The notes: a model not told the origin generated them from the letters alone. DNA of 15,225 nucleotides from Pseudomonadota bacterium (GCA_003242495.1 QGUO01000030.1:1-15225), one strand, 5' to 3'; shown: positions 7,024-13,910, counted from the stretch's first letter. Program-made: numbers and translations.

Positions 7024-7452
7024 ATGCCCTTTTTTGCCGACCAGTCCCGCGATCAATTGCGCCGCGCCTATGTCGAGGCCTGGCGCAAGCGTCGCGAGGG
7101 CCGCCCGCTCGAGCCGCTCGAGGCGCAGATTGCCGACGTCATCGAGCAGCACCCCGAATACCACGCCATGCTCGAGGACGAAGCCGCGCTCGAGCGGGAT
7201 TTCCTTCCCGAGCATGGCCAGTCCAACCCCTTCCTGCACATGGGTCTGCACCTGGCGGTGCGCGACCAGGTCGCCACCGATCGCCCGCCCGGCATTCGCG
7301 CCGTGTTCACGGCGCTGGCGCAACGGCTGGGCTCGGGCCTCGAGGCGGAGCATCGCATGATCGAGTGCCTGGCCGAAGCCATGTGGAATGCGCAGCGCAC
7401 GGGTCTGCCGCCGGACGAGCGCGCCTATCTCGAGCGCGTGCGACGGCTGTGA
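7024..7452 (+). CDS. DUF1841 family protein
   Basis: 142 residues, soluble, no signal peptide. The N-terminal FFADQSRDQLRRAYVEAW, the central EQHPEYH and the NPFLHMGLHLAVRDQVATDRPPGI stretch match the conserved DUF1841 pattern of beta- and gammaproteobacteria. The protein has several conserved His residues (HPEYH, HMGLH, EAEHRMIE), but no enzymatic role is established for the family. It is followed 21 nt later by pdxJ and is probably co-transcribed with it, although a promoter-like element also sits just before pdxJ. The start ATG has no clear Shine-Dalgarno; a weak CATAGC -10-like hexamer occurs at 6995-7000. Confidence 0.88.
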   Translation: MPFFADQSRDQLRRAYVEAWRKRREGRPLEPLEAQIADVIEQHPEYHAMLEDEAALERDFLPEHGQSNPFLHMGLHLAVRDQVATDRPPGIRAVFTALAQRLGSGLEAEHRMIECLAEAMWNAQRTGLPPDERAYLERVRRL

Positions 7453-7473
7453 GGGTTGTGTGAGAATGGCCGC

Positions 7474-8208
7474 ATGACCTGCCTGTCCGTCAACATCAAC
7501 AAGGTCGCGTTGTTGCGCAACTCGCGCGGGCGCGATTTCCCCAGCGTGCTCGGGTTTGCCGAGCGCTGTCTGGCGCTCGGTGCTCACGGCATCACGCTGC
7601 ACCCGCGCCCCGATCAGCGGCACGCGCGCTATCGCGATGTCGAGGAACTGCTGCCGCTGGTCTGCGGCCAATACGGGCGCGAGCTCAACGTCGAGGGCTA
7701 TCCGGCCGAGGAACTGCTGCAACTGGTCGAGCGGGTGCGACCCACGCAGTTCACCCTGGTCCCCGACGCGCCCGGCCAACTCACCTCCGATCACGGGTGG
7801 GATCTGCAACGCCACGAGGGGCTGCTGCGCGAAGTCATCGCCCGGCTCAAGCACCAGGGCATCCGCGTCAGCCTGTTCGTGGATCACGACCAGCCGCACC
7901 TGGAACTGGCCGCCGCCTATGGCGCCGACCGCGTGGAGCTGTACACCGAGCCTTATGCCATGGCGTTCGGCACGCCGCAGGAAGCAGCGGTTCTGGCCGG
8001 CTTTCGCGCTGCCGCCGCCCGCGCCCAGGCGGCGGGCCTGGGCGTGAACGCCGGACATGATCTCAATCTGCTCAACCTGGGGCGCTTCCTGCAGATCCCC
8101 GGCATCCTCGAGGTCTCCATCGGCCACGCGCTCACCGTCGAATGCATCGAGCGCGGCGTAGAGTTCGTCATCGGCCGGTATCTGCAGATCGTCGGCGGGG
8201 GCGCCTGA
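7474..8208 (+). CDS. pdxJ: Pyridoxine 5'-phosphate synthase PdxJ
   Basis: 244 residues. It condenses 3-amino-2-oxopropyl phosphate with 1-deoxyxylulose 5-phosphate to form the pyridine ring of vitamin B6 in the cytosol (DXP-dependent pathway, last ring-closing step). Seen: the N-terminal substrate motif SVNINKVALLRNSRG, the catalytic-loop GITLHPRPDQRH, NVEGYP, LVPD with TSDHGWD, VSLFVD, and NAGHDLN/VSIGHAL near the C-terminus. The E. coli enzyme has an Asp-His after its first Asn; here it is Asn-Lys, the variant typical of Xanthomonas- and Bacteroidetes-type PdxJ. ATG 7474 is chosen because homology begins there; a TTG 18 nt earlier lies in frame but is less likely. A TG-n-GAGAAT element ends exactly 6 nt before the ATG, which would place transcription initiation at the start codon itself. 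Confidence 0.96.
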   Translation: MTCLSVNINKVALLRNSRGRDFPSVLGFAERCLALGAHGITLHPRPDQRHARYRDVEELLPLVCGQYGRELNVEGYPAEELLQLVERVRPTQFTLVPDAPGQLTSDHGWDLQRHEGLLREVIARLKHQGIRVSLFVDHDQPHLELAAAYGADRVELYTEPYAMAFGTPQEAAVLAGFRAAAARAQAAGLGVNAGHDLNLLNLGRFLQIPGILEVSIGHALTVECIERGVEFVIGRYLQIVGGGA

Positions 8209-8246
8209 GCGCACGGCGCAGCGCGCTCACCCTTACCTTGACCTGC

Positions 8247-8273
8247 GGGGCCGCCCCCGGAACCCGCGGCCCC
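8247..8273 (+). terminator. Possible terminator hairpin after pdxJ
   Basis: GGGGCCG (8247-8253) pairs perfectly with CGGCCCC (8267-8273) around a 13-nt loop, about 40 nt after the pdxJ stop. No T-run follows. It separates pdxJ from the fumarase promoter region, which favours a terminator role. Confidence 0.4.
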
Positions 8274-8309
8274 GGGAGCCACGGCGTTCCCCTGCCCGCG
8301 CGCGGATGG

Positions 8310-8315
8310 TAGATT
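8310..8315 (+). promoter_or_regulatory. Candidate -10 element of the fumarase gene
   Basis: TAGATT matches four of six positions of the sigma-70 -10 consensus and stands in the only AT-richer patch (8307-8328) of the 137-nt gap. A convincing -35 is missing (TTCCCC at 8287-8292 has the right spacing but poor match). The leader would be about 25 nt. No strong ribosome site precedes the fumarase ATG. Confidence 0.3.
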
Positions 8316-8345
8316 GAGCGATTCATTTCGCCGGTCTGCCACGCC

Positions 8346-9869
8346 ATGCCCGTCATCAAGCAAGCCGATGTGATCCAGAGCGTCGCCGACGCATTACAGT
8401 ACATCTCCTATTACCACACGCCGGATTTCATTCGCGCCATGGCGGCCGCCTACGAGCATGAGGCGAGCCCCGCGGCCAAGGATGCGATCAAGCAGATCCT
8501 GGTGAACTCGCGCATGTGCGCCGAGGGTCATCGGCCCATCTGTCAGGACACGGGCATCGTGACCGCCTTCGTCAAGGTGGGCATGAACGTGCGCTGGGAA
8601 GCGGACATGAGCCTGGCCGACATGATCAACGAGGGCGTGCGGCGCGCCTACGGTCACCCCGACAACCGGCTGCGCGCCTCCATCGTGGCCCCGCCGGCCT
8701 TCGAGCGCCGGAACACGCGCGACAACACGCCCGCCGTGATCCACATGGAGGTCGTGCCGGGCGACACGCTCGAGATCGCGCTCGCCGCCAAGGGCGGCGG
8801 CTCGGAAAACAAGGCCAAGCTCGCCATGCTCAACCCCTCGGATTCCATCGTCGACTGGGTGCTCGAGACCGTGCCCACCATGGGCGCAGGCTGGTGCCCG
8901 CCGGGCATGCTCGGCATTGGCATCGGGGGTACCGCCGAGAAGGCCGCCGTGCTCGCCAAGGAAGCGCTGTTCGAGCCGATCGACATCCACGAAATCCGCG
9001 CCCGCGGACCGCGCGACGCCCTGGAGGCGCTGCGCCTGGAGATCTTCGACAAGGTCAATGCGCTCGGTATCGGCGCCCAGGGGCTCGGCGGGCTGACCAC
9101 CGTCCTCGACGTGAAGATCAAGGACTATCCGACGCACGCGGCCTCGCTGCCCGTGGCGATCATCCCGAACTGCGCCGCGACCCGCCACGTGCATTTCGTG
9201 CTCGACGGCTCGGGCCCCGCGCGACTCGAGCCGCCGGATCTCGAGCTCTGGCCCAAGCTCACCTTCGAGGCCGCCCCGGACGCGCTGCGCGTGAACCTCG
9301 ACACGCTGACGCCCGAGCAAGTGGCGTCGTGGCAGCCCGGGCAGCGCCTGCTGTTGAGCGGGCGCATGCTCACCGGTCGCGATGCCGCGCACAAGCGCCT
9401 GTGCCAGCTCATCGAGGCCGGCGAGCCGCTGCCGGAGGGACTGGATTTCACCAATCGCGTGATCTACTACGTCGGCCCCGTGGACCCGGTGCGCGACGAG
9501 GCGGTCGGTCCCGCCGGCCCGACGACGGCCACCCGCATGGACAAGTTCACCGAGACCATGCTGGCCAACACCGGGCTGATCGCCATGGTGGGCAAGGCCG
9601 AACGCGGCCCCGCGGCGATCGAGGCCATCAAGCGCCATGGCGCCGCCTACCTGATGGCCGTCGGCGGCGCCGCCTACCTCGTCTCCAAGGCGATCCGCTC
9701 GAGCCGGGTGGTCGCCTTCGGCGACCTCGGCATGGAGGCGATCTACGAGTTCGAGGTCAAGGACATGCCGGTCACCGTGGCCGTGGACGCCCGCGGCGAG
9801 TCGGTGCACCAGACCGGTCCCGCCGAATGGCGCGCGCGCATCGGCAAGATTCCCGTGGCCGTCGAATGA
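8346..9869 (+). CDS. Class I fumarate hydratase ([4Fe-4S], FumA/FumB type)
   Basis: 507 residues, the usual length for single-chain class I fumarases. It reversibly hydrates fumarate to L-malate in the citric acid cycle. The N-terminal domain carries RPICQDTG (Cys66), GSENKAKLAML and GWCPPGM (Cys184). PNCAATRH contributes Cys276. By comparison with the known family, these three cysteines are the expected ligands of the catalytic iron-sulfur cluster, whose fourth iron binds substrate. The C-terminal domain shows GPTTATRMDKFTE, MVGKAERG, GGAAYLVSKAI and FGDLGMEAIYEFEVKDMPV, all standard. The enzyme is oxygen- and superoxide-sensitive in known members, so a class II FumC is probably encoded elsewhere. 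Its stop overlaps the start of a MAPEG membrane protein (ATGA). Confidence 0.96.
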   Translation: MPVIKQADVIQSVADALQYISYYHTPDFIRAMAAAYEHEASPAAKDAIKQILVNSRMCAEGHRPICQDTGIVTAFVKVGMNVRWEADMSLADMINEGVRRAYGHPDNRLRASIVAPPAFERRNTRDNTPAVIHMEVVPGDTLEIALAAKGGGSENKAKLAMLNPSDSIVDWVLETVPTMGAGWCPPGMLGIGIGGTAEKAAVLAKEALFEPIDIHEIRARGPRDALEALRLEIFDKVNALGIGAQGLGGLTTVLDVKIKDYPTHAASLPVAIIPNCAATRHVHFVLDGSGPARLEPPDLELWPKLTFEAAPDALRVNLDTLTPEQVASWQPGQRLLLSGRMLTGRDAAHKRLCQLIEAGEPLPEGLDFTNRVIYYVGPVDPVRDEAVGPAGPTTATRMDKFTETMLANTGLIAMVGKAERGPAAIEAIKRHGAAYLMAVGGAAYLVSKAIRSSRVVAFGDLGMEAIYEFEVKDMPVTVAVDARGESVHQTGPAEWRARIGKIPVAVE

Positions 9870-10297
9870 CGGCCCTGCCGCAGACCGCCATCCTCTGGCC
9901 GCCCATCGCACTGGTGGGCCTGACCTTCATCGTCTGGGTACGGCTGTACGTCGATCGCATCGGCGAGCTGCGCGCCCGGCGGATCCATCCGCAAGCCATC
10001 GCCACCTCACACGAGCGCGCCGCGCAACTGCGCAACGTGCAATCGGCCGACAACTTCAGCAACCTCTTCGAGGTTCCGGTGCTGTTCTATGTGCTGTGCG
10101 GATACCTGGCGATCACCGGTCTGACCACCTGGCTGCTGCTCGCCTGCGCCTGGGGATACGTGTTCCTGCGGGCGCTGCACTCCTGGATTCACCTCGGCGC
10201 CAACACGGTCATTCGGCGCTTCCAGGCTTATGTGGCCAGCACCGCCGTGCTCTACGTGATGTGGGGCCTGTTCGCCGTGCGGCTGTTGACCGCTTGA
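9866..10297 (+). CDS. MAPEG-family integral membrane protein
   Basis: 143 residues with about four predicted membrane helices (about 9-28, 70-87, 88-108 and 122-141). The cytoplasmic-side segment AAQLRNVQSADNFSNLFEVPVLFYVL is typical of bacterial MAPEG proteins (PF01124), the family of microsomal glutathione transferases and leukotriene synthases. Members may bind glutathione, but most bacterial ones are uncharacterised. Its ATG overlaps the fumarase TGA in ATGA, so translation is coupled to fumarase. No functional link between the two is known to me; coupling may simply set expression level. The start is decided by this overlap and by homology. Confidence 0.9.
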   Translation: MTALPQTAILWPPIALVGLTFIVWVRLYVDRIGELRARRIHPQAIATSHERAAQLRNVQSADNFSNLFEVPVLFYVLCGYLAITGLTTWLLLACAWGYVFLRALHSWIHLGANTVIRRFQAYVASTAVLYVMWGLFAVRLLTA

Positions 10298-10506
10298 GCG
10301 CCGAGCCGCCGCTTACGACGCAGCGACGACCCGCCCGGCCACGCCCACTGCGACGACTTTCCCCTGCACCAGGATGCAGCGCCCGCTTTGCGACCTGGCT
10401 CAAGGTCTGCGGTCACCGCGCCGGCACGCCCTCAATTCCCTGCGCGCCCGGCCGTTAAGTCATCTCTGGAAGCCTGCGAGGCGTTGCGAGCGGAGGAGCT
10501 TACATA

Positions 10507-10869
10507 ATGTCGGGTCTCATCCTTGCGGTGGACGATTCCGCGTCGATGCGGCAGATGGTCCGCTTCACACTGGAAGGCGCGGGATACGAAGTGCTGCAAG
10601 CCGCGGACGGCGTGGAAGCGCTCGAGCTCGCGAAAGCCCATACGGCGGACCTGGTGCTCACCGACGTGAACATGCCGCGCATGGACGGCATCACCCTGGT
10701 GCGCGAGCTGCGCGGGCTCGACGCCTACAAGTTCGTGCCCATGCTGGTGCTCACCACCGAATCCGGCCAGGAAACCAAGCAACGCGGCAAGCAGGCCGGC
10801 GCGACGGGCTGGATCGTCAAGCCCTTCAATCCCGAGCAACTGCTCGCCACCATCGCCCGCGTGCTGTAA
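10507..10869 (+). CDS. CheY-like single-domain response regulator
   Basis: 120 residues, receiver domain only. Acidic pocket Asp9-Asp10, phosphoacceptor Asp53 (LVLTDVNMPRMDG), switch Thr83 (VLTTES), and Lys105 in VKPFNPEQLL are all intact. The TESGQETKQRGKQAGATGW segment is the pattern of chemotaxis CheY proteins rather than of DNA-binding regulators, so the output should be protein-protein (flagellar switch or another target). GGAGGAG (10492-10498) lies 8 nt before the ATG, the strongest ribosome site in the window. The 209 nt upstream contain no gene and no convincing promoter. The next gene starts 18 nt downstream and looks like a CheZ-type phosphatase. No CheA, CheW or receptor gene is present in the window. 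Confidence 0.93.
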   Translation: MSGLILAVDDSASMRQMVRFTLEGAGYEVLQAADGVEALELAKAHTADLVLTDVNMPRMDGITLVRELRGLDAYKFVPMLVLTTESGQETKQRGKQAGATGWIVKPFNPEQLLATIARVL

Positions 10870-10887
10870 CGCCACACCTTGCGACGC

Positions 10888-11451
10888 ATGTCCACGAATC
10901 CCGTGAACCCGCCGAACGAAGTGCCCCGCACCAGCGCCGAGTGGTCGCCGGAGGCAGCGCTCGCGACCACACTGAGCCTGTGCGAGGCACAAATGGAATC
11001 CGCTCTCCAGGAATCCGACCGGGCGGTGGACGAGCTCATCAAGACCTTTCGAGCGATCACCGAGGCGACGCGCGCGGTCGGCGACCTGGCAAGGGCCGCC
11101 ACGGAACGTGGCGATGTCGATGGCACGCTGATCGCACGACTCGAAGCGCAGGTGGACGCCGCCGCACGTCACACGACCGATGCGGTGGTCGCATTCCAGT
11201 TCTACGACAAGCTCACGCAGCGCGTGGGCCACGTTCGCTACAGCCTGTCGGCGCTCGCGCAGTTCGTCTGCGAGCCGCAGCGGCGCGCCCAGCCCGAGCA
11301 GTGGCGGCGCCTGCACGACACGCTGCGCCGGCTCTATCGCACCGAGGAAGAGCGCGCAGTCTTCCAGTCGATGGCAACCGGCCCGCTGCTCGAGCATGCA
11401 CCCAAGGACGAAGAGCCGCGCGCCGCGGCCGGGTCGATAGAGCTCTTCTGA
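10888..11451 (+). CDS. Helical protein with CheZ-like DxxxQ motif (putative CheY phosphatase)
   Basis: 187 residues from ATG 10888; a TTG nine bases earlier is less likely. Predicted almost wholly alpha-helical, soluble, no signal. A long helix (about 22-72) is followed by a second (about 80-130) with the segment VAFQFYDKLTQRVGHV. Asp107-x-x-x-Gln111 within an FQ-D-L-T-Q context resembles CheZ, where DFQDLTGQ supplies the Asp143/Gln147 pair that positions CheY and the attacking water. The protein ends in the short tail AAGSIELF, reminiscent in position and hydrophobic-acidic character of the CheZ C-terminal CheY-binding peptide. It is 18 nt after a cheY-like gene, clearly one operon. I infer dephosphorylation of that regulator; it is shorter than E. 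coli CheZ (214 residues) and outside the motif I cannot claim homology. Confidence 0.6.
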   Translation: MSTNPVNPPNEVPRTSAEWSPEAALATTLSLCEAQMESALQESDRAVDELIKTFRAITEATRAVGDLARAATERGDVDGTLIARLEAQVDAAARHTTDAVVAFQFYDKLTQRVGHVRYSLSALAQFVCEPQRRAQPEQWRRLHDTLRRLYRTEEERAVFQSMATGPLLEHAPKDEEPRAAAGSIELF

Positions 11452-11579
11452 CCGTCCTGCGGACAGGAGAGGCCGCCGGTCGTCCTGCCGTTCTCGATGT
11501 TGCCTGCGCGGCGCGCTCCTCCCCCGCCTGAGCCGCCAGCACCCGGCACTCCAGCGCGCCACGCCCGCGCGGCACCGGC

Positions 11580-11596
11580 GCGCTGCGCCGCAGCGC
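11580..11596 (+). terminator. Weak terminator candidate downstream of the CheY/CheZ-like pair
   Basis: Perfect 7-bp GC stem GCGCTGC / GCAGCGC with a 3-nt loop, followed by CTCGATTT. It is about 130 nt after the stop, and the T-run is only three bases. Confidence 0.3.
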
Positions 11597-11720
11597 CTCG
11601 ATTTGACATCTTGCGCTCGATTCGGGGCGCCGCCGCGACCAATAGGGGTATCTACGGATGACCCGCGCGGATTGCGCCTGACGACAACGTGACGTGGCGC
11701 ACGGCGTCCATCGGAGCCCT

Positions 11721-11729
11721 TGCTATCCT
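11721..11729 (+). promoter_or_regulatory. Extended -10 candidate for the small membrane protein gene
   Basis: TGCTATCCT has the TG-n extension and a four-of-six match to TATAAT. It stands 38 nt before the ATG at 11768, leaving room for the AGGAGG ribosome site. No -35 is evident, which is tolerated by extended -10 promoters. Confidence 0.35.
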
Positions 11730-11767
11730 GGCCTCGCCGTCGCGTTCGCGACGGTCAGGAGGCAGTC

Positions 11768-11983
11768 ATGGCGATCGAGTCGCGCACCATTGTCGGGGTC
11801 GCAACGGCTGTGGCGGTGATCGGCGGCGCAGTGTGGGCAGCGGCCAACTTGTTCGACGCACCCTCGCGCAACGGGACCGTGGAAATCACCCAGGTCGCGG
11901 AACGCTCGTGGGTCGTGGAAGTGAAGGACCTCGGCGCCGCGGATGCGGGGGACGCCGCCAAGACCGCCGCCGTGGCGCACTGA
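11768..11983 (+). CDS. Small single-pass membrane protein of unknown function
   Basis: 71 residues. A near-perfect ribosome site, AGGAGG (11757-11762), lies 5 nt before the ATG, which is the best argument that this short frame is translated. Residues 1-7 are polar, residues 8-28 (RTIVGVATAVAVIGGAVWAAA) form one membrane helix or an uncleaved signal anchor, and the rest is a soluble tail with a beta-like patch (TVEITQVAERSWVVEVKDL) ending in an Ala/Asp-rich stretch. I do not recognise a family. It is convergent with the carbonic anhydrase gene, with 9 nt between the stops, and has its own promoter-like element. It could be a small inner-membrane regulator or simply a lineage-specific protein. 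Confidence 0.65.
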   Translation: MAIESRTIVGVATAVAVIGGAVWAAANLFDAPSRNGTVEITQVAERSWVVEVKDLGAADAGDAAKTAAVAH

Positions 11984-11992
11984 GGTCAGCCG

Positions 11993-12685
11993 CTACCAGT
12001 TCATCGCACGGCGCAAGTCCTGCACGGCCTGCGGACTGTCGATGGCAGGGCTCAGCTTGCGCAAGATGCCGTTGTCCACGCCATAGATCAGCCCGTGGAC
12101 CGACACCTGCTGGCCGCGTGCCCAGGCATCCTGCAACAGCGTGGTCTGCGCGACATTGATCGTCTGCGCCAACACGTTCAACTCGCACAGCCTGGCCAGG
12201 CGCGCCTGTGCATCCGGTAATGTGCGCAGCGCTTCACGGCTGCGGTCGCGCAGGTCCTGGAGCGGGCGCAGCCAATTGTCGATGAGCCCGAGCTTCTGGT
12301 CGTTGAGCGCAGCCTGCACCCCGCCGCACTGGTAATGGCCGCACACGATGATGTGCCGGATGCGCAGCACCTCGACCGCGAACTGCACCACCGACAAACA
12401 GTTCAGGTCGCTATGCACGACCAGGTTCGCGACGTTGCGATGGACGAAGATCTCGCCCGGCAGGAGGCCCAGGATCTGGTTGGCGGGCACACGGCTGTCG
12501 GAGCAACCGATCCACAGGTAACGCGGCGCCTGCTGGCGTGACAGCCGGCCAAAGAACTGCGGATCACGACGGTTCACCGATTCGGCCCAGGCGCGGTTGC
12601 GCTCGAGCAGCGCATCGAGCGAGTCTTCCGCTGCCTGCGGTTCCGGCGGGTCGCCATGGGGCGGGTTCGTGTCGGACTCCTGCAA
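11993..12685 (-). CDS. Beta-class carbonic anhydrase
   Basis: 230 residues, cytosolic zinc enzyme interconverting CO2 and bicarbonate, needed for bicarbonate-dependent carboxylations at air CO2 levels. The zinc ligands expected for the family are visible: Cys61 and Asp63 in CSDSR, with Arg65, then His117 and Cys120 in CGHYQCGG. PGEIFVHRNVANLV and VHGLIYGVDNGIL are also standard. The start is TTG 12685: the frame is closed by a TGA 15 nt upstream, no ATG or GTG lies between, and GGGAG is 8 nt before it. The first 20 residues are a Pro/Glu-rich extension relative to most family members. It lies back to back with phhA across a 337-nt gap. Equivalent to E. coli Can/CynT by family; the symbol is not assigned. 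Confidence 0.95.
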   Translation of the reverse strand: MQESDTNPPHGDPPEPQAAEDSLDALLERNRAWAESVNRRDPQFFGRLSRQQAPRYLWIGCSDSRVPANQILGLLPGEIFVHRNVANLVVHSDLNCLSVVQFAVEVLRIRHIIVCGHYQCGGVQAALNDQKLGLIDNWLRPLQDLRDRSREALRTLPDAQARLARLCELNVLAQTINVAQTTLLQDAWARGQQVSVHGLIYGVDNGILRKLSPAIDSPQAVQDLRRAMNW

Positions 12686-13022
12686 CGTTCTGGCTCCCAG
12701 TCAGCTTTGCATGCCTCGATGGCACGTGCCGCCGACAGCCTCACGGCGAGCAGTCCGCAGCGGGGGCGGAAACTTACAGGAAATGACGGCGCGCCCTCAA
12801 GGCAGACCGCCGAGATGGCATCCCGGCCCGCATGGGACGAATCGCGCGGGCCTGCGCCAGCCCGTGGATGCTTCGCCAGGCGCGGCGTGCAACCGTGGCG
12901 ACGGCGGACGGGCGCGCGTGAAATGCGCCACCATCCGGTGCACGCGGTGCATCTTGTATACCGGGCCACGCAGCGCGCGAGCCCGCATCGCGCACCGACC
13001 GGCGCGGTTCTATCTTCGGCGC
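12686..13022. other. 337-nt divergent intergenic region between carbonic anhydrase and phhA
   Basis: The + strand frame of phhA stays open through this region, but it shows no family similarity, so I treat it as non-coding. On the minus strand TTGAGG (12795-12800) and TGTAAG (12773-12778), 16 nt apart, are a plausible promoter for the carbonic anhydrase. On the + strand there is a GTATAC palindrome (12956-12961, TTGTATACC context) and a TATCTT exactly 6 nt before the phhA ATG. Otherwise GC-rich, with no repeat or RNA gene seen. Confidence 0.5.
12773..12800 (-). promoter_or_regulatory. Candidate sigma-70 promoter of the carbonic anhydrase gene
   Basis: Reading the minus strand, TTGAGG (-35, four of six) is followed after 16 nt by TGTAAG (-10, four of six) in a locally AT-rich patch. 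Transcription would start near 12766, giving a leader of about 80 nt before the TTG start codon. Confidence 0.35.
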
Positions 13023-13910
13023 ATGGTCAAGCAGCCTGATGCGCCCACGCACAAACCGGTGGCGTTGCGCGGCAACTACGCGGAAGCGGCTGCGGACTAC
13101 ACCGTCACGCAGCATTGGGATCGTTACACCGACGAGGATCATGCGATCTGGCGTGAGCTCTATGATCGCCAGATGCGCCTCGTCGAGCGCTACGCCGCGC
13201 CGCAGTTCCTCGCCGGGGCGCGCGCCTTGAAGGCATCGCCCGACGGCATTCCGCGTATCGAGGACACCAATCACATCCTCGCGGCCGCCACCGGTTGGCA
13301 GATCGTGGCCGTCCCAGGGCTGATCCCCGAGGAGCATTTTTTTGCGCACCTGGCGCAGCGCCGTTTCCCGGTCACCGTGTGGATCCGCCGACGCGAGGAG
13401 CTCGACTATCTCTCGGAACCCGACATCTTCCACGATTTTTTCGGACACGTGCCGTTGCTCACCGACCCCGTGTTCGCCCGCTTCATGCAGGCCTATGGCG
13501 CTGCCGGCCCGAAAGCCATCGCCGCGGGCGGGCTGAAAATGCTGGCACGCCTGTATTGGTACATGGTGGAGTTCGGCCTGATCCGCACGCCCGCAGGACT
13601 GCGCGCATACGGCTCGGGCATCCTGTCGTCGAAAGCCGAGACCGTATACAGCATCGAGAGCCCGCGGCCGCACCGCATCGCCTTCGACCTCGAGCGCGTC
13701 ATGCGCACCGACTACTTGATCGACGATTTCCAACAGACCTACTTCGTCCTCGACAGCTTCGAGCAGCTGTTCCATGCCGGCTACGACACGGACTTCGGAC
13801 CGCTGTATCGCCGGTACGCCGACCAGCCGGGCATCCCCCCCGACGTGGTGCTGCCCGAGGACACGCTGATCGGTCGCGAGCCGGTTCACTCCAGCGACAG
13901 GCGAAAGTGA
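13023..13910 (+). CDS. phhA: Phenylalanine 4-hydroxylase (monomeric bacterial type)
   Basis: 295 residues, the size of the bacterial catalytic-domain-only enzyme. It converts L-phenylalanine to L-tyrosine using O2, tetrahydrobiopterin (or a related pterin) and non-haem Fe(II). The iron ligands of the family are present: His137 and His142 in DIFHDFFGHVPLL and Glu183 in YWYMVEFGL. Also typical are IPRIEDTN, AATGW, FPVTVWIRR, YGSGILSSKAE and DDFQQTYFVLDSFEQL. No N-terminal regulatory ACT domain. ATG 13023 is chosen because family similarity begins just after it; the upstream open frame looks non-coding. There is no ribosome site, but TATCTT ends 6 nt before the ATG. The pterin recycling partner phhB is not in the window. 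Its last 25 nt overlap the convergent acetyltransferase gene. Confidence 0.96.
   Translation: MVKQPDAPTHKPVALRGNYAEAAADYTVTQHWDRYTDEDHAIWRELYDRQMRLVERYAAPQFLAGARALKASPDGIPRIEDTNHILAAATGWQIVAVPGLIPEEHFFAHLAQRRFPVTVWIRRREELDYLSEPDIFHDFFGHVPLLTDPVFARFMQAYGAAGPKAIAAGGLKMLARLYWYMVEFGLIRTPAGLRAYGSGILSSKAETVYSIESPRPHRIAFDLERVMRTDYLIDDFQQTYFVLDSFEQLFHAGYDTDFGPLYRRYADQPGIPPDVVLPEDTLIGREPVHSSDRRK

Larger units (their letters stand above)
11452..11767. other. 316-nt gene-free stretch
   Basis: No credible reading frame. It holds a 7-bp hairpin (11580-11596, GCGCTGC/GCAGCGC with loop GCC, followed by CTCGATTT) that may end the upstream operon. A perfect TTGACA at 11603-11608 lacks a -10 at the right distance. 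An AT-richer patch lies at 11641-11655, and an extended -10-like TGCTATCCT occurs at 11721-11729, about 40 nt before the next gene. A TCCTG/CAGGA mini-hairpin at 11455-11468 follows the preceding stop codon. Confidence 0.5.

Noticed and set aside
8394..9911. 505-codon minus-strand frame opposite the fumarase
   Set aside because: Mirror frame of a highly conserved enzyme; no family resemblance and no ribosome site.
10432..11562. 376-codon minus-strand frame opposite the CheY/CheZ-like pair
   Set aside because: No domain; the + strand carries a complete receiver with strong ribosome site.
11603..11608. Perfect TTGACA hexamer
   Set aside because: No -10-like hexamer at 15-19 nt; the AT-richer patch with TATCTA is about 40 nt away, so I do not call a promoter from it.
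12597..13022. N-terminal extension of phhA
   Set aside because: Overlaps the carbonic anhydrase gene, has no similarity to known hydroxylases and includes low-complexity sequence; no regulatory ACT domain is visible in it.
12774..13889. 371-codon minus-strand frame opposite phhA
   Set aside because: Shadow of phhA; no recognisable protein.
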